Shown here one piece after another: positions 24,766-32,077 of a stretch of DNA of 64,000 nucleotides. Location: assembly GCF_002217755.1 (NCBI RefSeq), contig NZ_BCFL01000031.1:1-64000 (forward strand), given 5' to 3'. The translations under genes were made by a program, and so were the position numbers. The notes under the pieces were generated by a model that was not told where the DNA came from, did no database searches, and worked only from the letters and a program-made list of their open reading frames with translations. Source of the DNA: Streptomyces hyaluromycini. GTDB taxonomy: Bacteria; Actinomycetota; Actinomycetes; Streptomycetales; Streptomycetaceae. How positions within the stretch are numbered: the stretch's first letter is position 1; each line of letters begins with the position of its first letter.

Positions 24766-25848
24766 ATGCGCACCCTGAACCGGGTCCACGGACGCAGGGC
24801 GGTGGCGGTCGCCCTTGCCGGAGTCGCCACCGCAGGCTCCTTGGGAATGCCTGCGGCGGCCGACGACGCTCGCAGCCACGCACACACCGCTTCGCAGGAG
24901 GTGTCGCGGCCCGGTCCGAGCGCCGACCCGGGCTTCCCCACCTTCGTCCACATGCCCGCCGACCAGGCGGCACACCCGAACGCCAAGCAGGAATGGTGGT
25001 ACACCGTCGGTCACCTCCGGGCCGGCGGTCACAAGTACGGCTACGAGGTGCAGCTCAGCCGCAAGGGCATCACCCAGATCTCCCTCACGGATGAGGAGAG
25101 CGGGGCGTACACCTCGGAGCAGAACGCCTTCAAGCCCGACCAGTTCAGCACGTCCGCCGACAAGCTCGATGTGCGGATGCCGAACGCGTCACTGTCCGGC
25201 CCGCTCGACGCCATGCACCTGAAGGCGGAACTGCCCCAGGGAAAGGGGACGTTGGACGTCAGGCTGAAGGCCGTCGGCCCCACGCTCTACAACAACGGCA
25301 CCGGCCTGTTCCCCTTCCTGGACGACACCAGCTACTACTACTCGCTCCCCAACCTGCAGACCTCCGGTACCCTCACGCTGGACGGCTCGACCGAGCAGGT
25401 CACCGGCACGTCCTGGCTCGACCGCCAGTGGGGCAACTGGAACTGGGACACGCTGCACAAGTGGACCTGGATGGCCGTACGGCTCGACAACGGTCAAGTC
25501 CTCGACCTGTGGGACATGTTCGACGACAACGGGGAAAAGCACTGGGCCACCGTGCTCAGTCCCGACGGCACGCACCGCGTCGTCTCGGTCGATCCGCTCG
25601 CCCCGCAGGCCACCCGCTTCGAGACCAGCCCCACGACCGGCCAGCGCTACGCCGGCAAGTGGACCGTCACGATCCCCGGTCTGAACACCAAGCTCGTCGT
25701 GACCGCCCGGCCCGTGCTCCAGGAGATCCAGTCCAACCAGCCGTTCACGCCGGGAATCGACGAGGCCGACTCATCGGTGCGCGGCACCTACCAGGGGCGA
25801 CCGGTGACGGGCGACGCCTACGTCGAGCAGTTCGGCCGCTGGAACTAG
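24766..25848 (+). CDS. Secreted lipocalin-like hydrolase/hydratase of the CrtC/AttH type
   Basis: A 360-residue protein with a signal peptide (AVAVALAGVATAGSLGMPAAA) and the conserved opening QEWWYTVGHLRAGGHKYGYE, central TSWLDRQWGNWNW and closing GDAYVEQFGRW of the CrtC (hydroxyneurosporene synthase)/AttH double-lipocalin family. Carotenoid hydratases share this fold, but secreted relatives are usually called predicted hydrolases. The ATG at 24766 has a strong gagaggag ribosome site. It lies 58 bases after the DJ-1-like gene in the TetR-controlled set. Confidence 0.85.
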   Translation: MRTLNRVHGRRAVAVALAGVATAGSLGMPAAADDARSHAHTASQEVSRPGPSADPGFPTFVHMPADQAAHPNAKQEWWYTVGHLRAGGHKYGYEVQLSRKGITQISLTDEESGAYTSEQNAFKPDQFSTSADKLDVRMPNASLSGPLDAMHLKAELPQGKGTLDVRLKAVGPTLYNNGTGLFPFLDDTSYYYSLPNLQTSGTLTLDGSTEQVTGTSWLDRQWGNWNWDTLHKWTWMAVRLDNGQVLDLWDMFDDNGEKHWATVLSPDGTHRVVSVDPLAPQATRFETSPTTGQRYAGKWTVTIPGLNTKLVVTARPVLQEIQSNQPFTPGIDEADSSVRGTYQGRPVTGDAYVEQFGRWN

Positions 25849-25965
25849 GACGTGTCCGACGGCCCATGGAGACGTCACCTGCACCGACCGCCGTGCCACG
25901 TCGATGAGCCCGCCGAAGCGAACGCCAGGGCCGCGCGATCCGCCACCACAGGAACGGAGAACATC

Positions 25966-27408
25966 ATGGACACCGTCACGCAGTTCGAGCACTGGATCGG
26001 CGGCCACCCGGCGCCGCCGGCCTCGGGCCGCCACCTGGACTCCACCAGCCCCCACGACGGCGGACTCGTGTTCCGCATCGCCGACGGCTCCGCCGAGGAC
26101 GTCGAGCAGGCCGTCATCGCCGCCCACCAGGCCCAGCAGGCATGGGGGCGGACCACCACCGCAGAACGCTCCCGGGTCCTCACCTCCATCGCGGCCGGGA
26201 TACGGAAGGACATCGACCGGCTCGTCGAGCTGGAATGCGCAGAAGGCGGCAAACTACCCGCTCCCGCCCGCATGGAACTGCTCGTCGCCGCCGACTACTT
26301 CGACTACTACGGCTCCATCGTGCGCACCCTCGCCGGCGACACGATCGACCAGGGCCCGCAGAACCTGACCTACACCCGGCACGAGCCCTATGGCGTCGTC
26401 GCCGTCATCACCCCGTGGAACGGCCCCCTCAACCAGGGCTGTCGCGGCATCGCCCCCGCGCTGGCGGCCGGCAACACGGTCGTGCTCAAGCCGAGCGAGT
26501 TCACCTCCGCCACCTCCCTGGCCCTGGGGCGGATCACCACCGAGGCCGGACTGCCCGACGGCGTCCTCAACGTCGTCACCGGACTCGGCCCCGCCGTCGG
26601 CGTCCCGCTGGTCTCACACCCCCTCGTCCGCCGGGTCAGCTTCACCGGCTCGGTCGCCACGGGCCGGGCCATCGGTCGGATCGCCGCCGAGCGCGTCATA
26701 CCGGTCGCCCTCGAACTGGGCGGCAAGAGCCCGATTCTGGTCTTCGCCGACGCCGACCTCGACGCTGCCGCGAGGGCAGCGGCGATGTCCGTCCTGACCA
26801 ACTCGGGGCAGGTCTGCTCGGCGACCACCCGGCTGCTGGTCGAGCGCAGCGTGCAGGACGATCTGGTACGTCGTATCGGCGCGATCCTGAACGACAAGCG
26901 GCCCGGCGAGGACTTCGGCCCGATCGTCACTCCCGCCCAGTTCGACAAGGTGCTCGGGATGCTGGCCACCGCACGGCAGGAGGGCGCCGACGCCGCCGTC
27001 GGCGGGCACAAGTGCGAGGACGGGGTGCCCGAGCGGGGGCTCTACATCCAGCCGACCGTGCTCACCGACGTCAAGCCCGACATGCGGGTGGCCCGAGAGG
27101 AGATCTTCGGGCCGGTGCTGGTCGCCATCCCGTTCGACACCGAGGACGAAGCCGTCACGCTCGCCAACGCCACCGAGTACGGCCTGGCCGGCGCCGTGTG
27201 GTGCGGGGACACCGCCCGAGGGATGGCACTGGCCCATCGCATCGAGGCCGGCCAGGTCGCTGTCAACGGCGGCGTCATGGGCATCGAGACACCGTTCGGC
27301 GGCTACAAGACGAGCGGCATCGGCCGGGAGAAGGGCATCGAGGCCCTCTACGAGTACACCCAGCTCAAGACGGTCAGCGTCACCCTGCCGGACCACGGCA
27401 CCAAGTGA
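25966..27408 (+). CDS. NAD(P)-dependent aldehyde dehydrogenase
   Basis: A complete 480-residue ALDH: VVAVITPWNGPLNQG (cofactor and Asn), SFTGSVATG (Rossmann motif), LELGGKSP with the general-base Glu, NSGQVCSATT with the catalytic Cys, and EEIFGPVLVAIPF. The C-terminal FGGYKTSGIGREKG is typical of the betaine/benzaldehyde dehydrogenase branch. It oxidises an aldehyde to the acid. A 117-base gap separates it from the CrtC-like gene, so it is either last in that operon or has its own promoter. Confidence 0.94.
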   Translation: MDTVTQFEHWIGGHPAPPASGRHLDSTSPHDGGLVFRIADGSAEDVEQAVIAAHQAQQAWGRTTTAERSRVLTSIAAGIRKDIDRLVELECAEGGKLPAPARMELLVAADYFDYYGSIVRTLAGDTIDQGPQNLTYTRHEPYGVVAVITPWNGPLNQGCRGIAPALAAGNTVVLKPSEFTSATSLALGRITTEAGLPDGVLNVVTGLGPAVGVPLVSHPLVRRVSFTGSVATGRAIGRIAAERVIPVALELGGKSPILVFADADLDAAARAAAMSVLTNSGQVCSATTRLLVERSVQDDLVRRIGAILNDKRPGEDFGPIVTPAQFDKVLGMLATARQEGADAAVGGHKCEDGVPERGLYIQPTVLTDVKPDMRVAREEIFGPVLVAIPFDTEDEAVTLANATEYGLAGAVWCGDTARGMALAHRIEAGQVAVNGGVMGIETPFGGYKTSGIGREKGIEALYEYTQLKTVSVTLPDHGTK

Positions 27409-27460
27409 GCCGCATGACGGCCGGACGATCCTCGGAGTTGAGCACCGAGAGCCGTTGTCT

Positions 27461-28674
27461 CTAACCGCCGGCACTGCTGCCGAGGGCGACTGTCCAGGAT
27501 GTCGGTGCGTAGTCCTGGAGATGTCCGTCGACGGGTGTGCTGCCGGTGGGCCCGACGTCGTCGTACGGGAATGCATAGCCGATCGACGCGTACTTGTGGA
27601 CCAGCCGGGCGTAGTGGTTGGTCACGGCGTTGGTGTAGTACTGCGCAGCGGCGACGCCGCCGGGCTGGTTCTGTCCGCCGGCCAGCAGAAGGGTGCTCCG
27701 ATTGAGCGCGGCGGCAAGGCGGGCGGCCACGGCGCCCCGCGCGTTGCCCCCGGAGTTGTACAGCGGCCCGCTGTCGCAGCTGAAGATGTCGCTCGCGCCG
27801 GGGCGGGTGAAGGGTACGCCGTTCGTGTTCAGGCCGGTGAAGACGAGAGTGTCGCCCGAGACCTTGCCGGTGTACGTGCCGAGGGACTGGGTGTCCACGG
27901 TGAGCGTTGAGCTGGAGAAGCGGCTCCACACCTGGTCGAGGTAGGAGTTCCAGTAGCTGCCGAAGTCGGTGAGTGCACGGGGGACATGACGCGCAGGACG
28001 GTGCCGCCGCTGTTCGTGACCACGAGGGAGTTCCAGGGAGCGCCATCGGTCTGGTACTGGGTGACCAGCCCCGACGCGATCGAGGGCAGTGCCCCGGCCG
28101 GCAGCGGGCTGACCGTCTGCTGCCCGGAACTGCCGGTGGTCCGCATGGAGACGGGCGCGGCGACCAGGTCCACGTAGCTGATGTTCGCGTACAGGTTGGT
28201 GCTGTTGTACGTGAACTCGCAGAAGGTCCAGTCCGTCAGCCAGTTGGGATCGGAGCTGGTGAATCCGGGCTGCACCAGCCCGGGGCCGGGGTTGACGAAG
28301 AACTGGATCTTCTTCCCGACGGAGAACCAGACGCGGCCGCCGATCACGTAGTCGGTGACGGTGAGTGTGGTGGAAGTGCCGGACGCGCCCAGGACGATGG
28401 CGTAGTCCGGCACGGGCGTCAGGGTCGTGGAGGGGTTGGACAGTCTGTGGAAGACGCCGTCCGCGGTGACGAAGCCGGGCCGGCCGCTGCTGTCCGCACC
28501 GGAGATGTAGGCGTAGACGGTGCTGGAGCCGGAGTTGTTCTGCAGGGTGATCGGCAGCGACGCCGCGGCCGAGGCGGTCGGGGCGAGCCCGGGCATCAGG
28601 ACGGGGGCGGCAGGCGCGGCCACGGCCACGGGTGCGGTCGCGGCGACGGACAGGAAGGCGCGTCGTGAGAGCAA
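27461..28674 (-). pseudogene. GH64 endo-beta-1,3-glucanase with frameshift
   Basis: From a TTG at 28674 (aaggag six bases upstream) the protein starts LSRRAFLSVAATAPVAVAAP, a Tat-like leader, then the GH64 fold: LPITLQNNSGSSTVYAYISG, DYVIGGRVWFSVGKKIQFFV, LTDWTFCEFTYN and LRVMSP. Near 27985 the frame breaks; the remainder (ALTDFGSYWNSYLDQVWSRF, GASDIFSCDSGPLYNSGGNA, ending QDYAPTSWTVALGSSAG) continues in another frame to the TAG at 27461. Together they cover a full laminaripentaose-producing-type enzyme. A small indel separates the halves; it may be a genuine mutation or a sequencing error. A DasR-like palindrome lies upstream. Confidence 0.8.
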
Positions 28675-28726
28675 GAGGCACTCCTTGGCAGGACGGGACA
28701 CGTGTCCCCCAACGCACGAGTACTCG

Positions 28727-28742
28727 ATTGGTGTAGACCTGT
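28727..28742. promoter_or_regulatory. DasR-like site upstream of the GH64 gene
   Basis: The sequence attggtgtagacctgt matches 13 of 16 positions of the dre consensus bound by the GntR regulator DasR (actggtctagaccagt). It lies 53 bases upstream of the GH64 start. DasR is known to control chitin and glucan hydrolases in Streptomyces; binding here is inferred. Confidence 0.4.
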
Positions 28743-28935
28743 TTGGCAGTGTTGGCTATCGATCATGCACCCGTCAAGGTGGGTGACCGTGTGACTGTGT
28801 GTGAGTGTTGACGGCCTGCGGCCTGGCAGGCTCAACGCATTCCGTCTGATTCAAACAGGTTCTCTGGTACAGACCTTGACGGTAATTCAACAGGACTCCA
28901 CACTGGCGCCCAAACCTCCACGCACGGTTCGACGT

Positions 28936-28961
28936 TGAGCGCTCACGTGAGAGCGCTCTCA
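28936..28961. promoter_or_regulatory. LacI-family operators upstream of the GH59 gene
   Basis: Two palindromes lie side by side: tgagcgctca (28936-28945) and tgagagcgctctca (28948-28961). The second closely resembles the GAGCGCTC core of CebR and other LacI-family operators that control Streptomyces saccharolytic genes. They end 38 bases before the GTG start, within promoter range. Confidence 0.65.
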
Positions 28962-28999
28962 AGAGCAGTCCTCACCCCCCACTGGAGAAGGACGACGCT

Positions 29000-31771
29000 G
29001 TGCAGCGAACCCTGAAATGCCTCCTGCCCCTGTGGCTCACGGCTCTGGTGGCCGCCCTCCTCGTGGCCGGTGTGCCGCCGGCCCGCGCGGCGACGGACAC
29101 GACGATCACGGTGGACGGCGGTCAGAGCGGCCGGACGTTCGACGGAATCGGCGCGATCAGCGGCGGCGGGGGCAACTCCCGGCTGCTGCGTGACTATCCG
29201 GCCGCCCAGCGGTCGCAGATCCTCGACTATCTGTTCAAGCCGGGTTACGGCGCGGACCTTCAGCTGCTGAAGCTGGAGATCGGCGGGGACGCCAACTCCA
29301 CGGACGGCTCGGAACCGTCCGTCGAGCACACCAAGGGACAGATCAACTGCGACGCCGGATACGAGTTCTGGCTCGCCGAGCAGGCCAAGGCCCGTAACCC
29401 GGACATCAAGTTCTACGGTCTGGCCTGGGCGGCCCCGGGCTGGATCAACGGCGGTTTCTGGTCCACCGACACCATCGGCTACCTGATCTCCTGGCTGGAC
29501 TGCGCGAGACAGCACGGGCTCACCGTCGGCTACCTCGGCGGCTGGAACGAGAAGGGCCATGACGCCGACTGGTACGTCCGGTTGCGGTCCGCGCTGGACA
29601 ACGCGGGATACGGCGCCGTTCAGATCGTCGCCGACGACTCGGGCTGGAGCGTCGCCGACGACATGGCGAGCAACACGGCGTTCGACAACGCCGTTTCGGT
29701 CATCGGCGCCCACTACCCCTGCGCGGGCGGCGACGGCGGCAGCGCCGACTCCTGTTCCAGCACCACCACGGCGAAGAACAACGGAAAGCCCCTGTGGGCC
29801 TCCGAGAACGGCTCCCTGGACATGGACGCCGGGGCGCCGGCGCTGATCCGCTCGATCGTGCGCGGATACGTGGACGCGCGGATGACCGCCTACCTCAACT
29901 GGCCGCTGGTCGCGGCCCTCTACCCCAACCTGCCGTTCGGCACGGTCGGCCTGGCCACCGCGAACTCGCCGTGGTCCGGCAACTACGCGATCGGCGAGAA
30001 CACGTGGGCGACCGCCCAGGTCACCCAGTTCGCCACGCCTGGCTGGACGTTCGTCGACTCCGCGTCCGGCTACCTCGGCGGAGCCGAGTCCAACGGCTCC
30101 TATGTGACGCTGAAATCGCCGAACGGCTCCGACTACTCCACGGTGCTGGAGACCACCACCGCCGGCTCGGCGCAGACCGTCGACGTCCAGGTGAAGGGCG
30201 GCCTGTCCACCGGAGCGGTGCACGTGTGGGCGACCCGGGTGAACAGCCCGAGCCCGGCCACGGACTTCGTGCACACCCAGGACATCACCCCGGCCGGGGG
30301 CTCCTACTCGCTGACGCTGCAACCCGGCTGGATCTACAGCGTCACCACGACCACCGGCCAGGGCAGGGGCACCGCCACCGCGCCCGCCGCCCACGCCCTC
30401 GCACTGCCCTACGGCGACACGTTCGACAGCGACGCGACGGGCACCGAGGCGACCTATCTGTCCGACATGCAGGGCTCGTTCGAGGCGCGCCCGTGCGCCG
30501 ACGGCCGGACGGGGCAGTGCGTGCAGCAGGTGACCCCGGTCAAACCGATCGAGTGGCAGGACGACTCCGATCCCTTCTCGCTGGCCGGCGACCCGACCTG
30601 GAGCGACTACACCGTCAAGGCCGACGTCGACCTGCAGCAGGCCGGCACCGTCGAACTCCTCGGCCGGGCCAACACCCAGAACCGTCCGCAGAGCCACCAG
30701 GCCGCGTACCGGCTGCGGGTGAGCGACACCGGCGCCTGGTCCATCGTCAAGAGCTCGGCGGCCGGCAACCTGACCACGCTGGCCTCCGGCACCCGGGCAG
30801 TGCTGGGTACCAACTCGTGGCACACCCTCGCCCTCGGCTTCTCCGGCGACCTGATCACCGCCACCGCGGACGGCGCCGCCCTCGGCACCGCGACCGACGA
30901 CTCCTTCGCCGCGGGCCAGATCGGCATCGGTGTGGTCGGCTACCGGACCGACCAGTTCGACAACCTCTCCGTCACCGCCAACCCCCCGGGCAACCACGGC
31001 GGCGTCCTCAAGGGCCGCCAGTCCGGACTGTGCGCGGACGTGCCCGGGGCGAGCCAGACCAACGGCGTCCAGATCGCGCTGTGGGACTGCAACGGCGGCG
31101 CCAACCAGTCCTGGACCCTGACGCCCGCCGGCCGACTCACCGTCTACGGCGGGGCGAAGTGCCTGGACGTCAAGGGCGGCGCGACGGCCGACGGTACGGC
31201 GGTGCAGATCTACGACTGCAACGGCTCGGCGGCCCAGCAGTGGACCGTCAGCAGCGACGGTACGGTGGTCAACCCCGCCTCGGGCAAGTGCCTGGACGCC
31301 ACCGCGGGCGGCAGAACCCCCGGCACCCCGCTGGAGATCTGGACCTGCACCGGCGGCACGAACCAGAACTGGATCCGCGGCGCGGTCTCGGGGGCCGTCA
31401 AGGGCCAGGAGTCGGGCCGCTGCGTGGACGTCCCCGGCTTCAGCCAGACCAACGGCGCGCAGCCCGCCCTGTGGGACTGCAACGGCGGCACCAACCAGAC
31501 CTGGACCTCCACCACCGGCAACCAGCTGACCGTCTACGACTCCAAGTGCCTGGAGGTCACCGGCGGTGCCACCGCGGACGGCAGCGCGGTGGAGATCTGG
31601 GACTGCAACGGCAGCACGGCCCAGCAGTGGCGGGTGCGTTCCGACGGCACCGTGGTCAACGTCGCATCCGGCAAGTGCCTGGACGCGGTCGCGCACGGCA
31701 CGGCCAACAGCACGGCACTGGAGATCTGGACCTGCACCGGCGGCGCCAACCAGGTCTGGCGGCTGGCCTAA
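29000..31771 (+). CDS. Secreted GH59 galactocerebrosidase-like enzyme with two ricin-B domains
   Basis: A 923-residue protein from a GTG with ggagaagg upstream. A signal peptide (to ARA, residue 30) precedes a GH59 TIM barrel starting TFDGIGAISGGGGNSRLLRD. The acid/base is in LGGWNEKGHDADWY (Glu184) and the nucleophile in KPLWASENGSLD (Glu269). A beta-sandwich and lectin-like domain follow (about 430-660), then two CBM13 ricin-B trefoils (about 668-795 and 796-923) with repeated LWDCNGG, QQW and GKCLD motifs. GH59 enzymes remove beta-galactose from galactolipids or galactans; the lectin tails suggest polymeric galactose-rich targets. First gene of the locus, under LacI-type operators. Confidence 0.93.
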   Translation: MQRTLKCLLPLWLTALVAALLVAGVPPARAATDTTITVDGGQSGRTFDGIGAISGGGGNSRLLRDYPAAQRSQILDYLFKPGYGADLQLLKLEIGGDANSTDGSEPSVEHTKGQINCDAGYEFWLAEQAKARNPDIKFYGLAWAAPGWINGGFWSTDTIGYLISWLDCARQHGLTVGYLGGWNEKGHDADWYVRLRSALDNAGYGAVQIVADDSGWSVADDMASNTAFDNAVSVIGAHYPCAGGDGGSADSCSSTTTAKNNGKPLWASENGSLDMDAGAPALIRSIVRGYVDARMTAYLNWPLVAALYPNLPFGTVGLATANSPWSGNYAIGENTWATAQVTQFATPGWTFVDSASGYLGGAESNGSYVTLKSPNGSDYSTVLETTTAGSAQTVDVQVKGGLSTGAVHVWATRVNSPSPATDFVHTQDITPAGGSYSLTLQPGWIYSVTTTTGQGRGTATAPAAHALALPYGDTFDSDATGTEATYLSDMQGSFEARPCADGRTGQCVQQVTPVKPIEWQDDSDPFSLAGDPTWSDYTVKADVDLQQAGTVELLGRANTQNRPQSHQAAYRLRVSDTGAWSIVKSSAAGNLTTLASGTRAVLGTNSWHTLALGFSGDLITATADGAALGTATDDSFAAGQIGIGVVGYRTDQFDNLSVTANPPGNHGGVLKGRQSGLCADVPGASQTNGVQIALWDCNGGANQSWTLTPAGRLTVYGGAKCLDVKGGATADGTAVQIYDCNGSAAQQWTVSSDGTVVNPASGKCLDATAGGRTPGTPLEIWTCTGGTNQNWIRGAVSGAVKGQESGRCVDVPGFSQTNGAQPALWDCNGGTNQTWTSTTGNQLTVYDSKCLEVTGGATADGSAVEIWDCNGSTAQQWRVRSDGTVVNVASGKCLDAVAHGTANSTALEIWTCTGGANQVWRLA

Positions 31772-31797
31772 GCGCTCCGCTGGAAGTGCCGCGATGT

Positions 31798-31818
31798 GCC
31801 GTCTGCCGTCTGCCGTCT
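31798..31818. repeat. Three 7-bp tandem repeats
   Basis: The unit gccgtct is repeated three times just after the GH59 stop, at the start of a longer structured intergenic segment. Confidence 0.8.
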
Positions 31819-31819
31819 G

Positions 31820-31893
31820 TGGCGCCGTCGTGGCTGGTCGCGCCCACGCGGCGGAGCCGCATATGGATACAGCCCCGCGCCCCTTCGGGGCGC
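31820..31893. terminator. Streptomyces-type intergenic repeat ending in a GC hairpin
   Basis: The 306-bp gap between GH59 and GH97 contains a segment (tggctggtcgcgcccacgcg, then ggcggagccgcatatggata) that I recognise as a common Streptomyces intergenic sequence. It ends in a perfect hairpin: gcgcccc-ttc-ggggcgc at 31877-31893. The hairpin can terminate transcription after GH59. The rest of the gap, to 32077, has no gene. Confidence 0.6.
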
Positions 31894-32077
31894 TGCCGAA
31901 CCGCACCGGACTTCGCCGGACCCGCTCAGCCTCCCCTGCTCCCGCCGGGCCGTAGCCGCCCCACACGTGCTCACGGCCCGGCGGGCCTCCTCCCGGCGTC
32001 GCCCGCTCACCACTTCGCCGGCACCGTGCTGCCCGGCGCACCCCCCTCGTCATCACCCACCTCGATGAAGGACGCCC

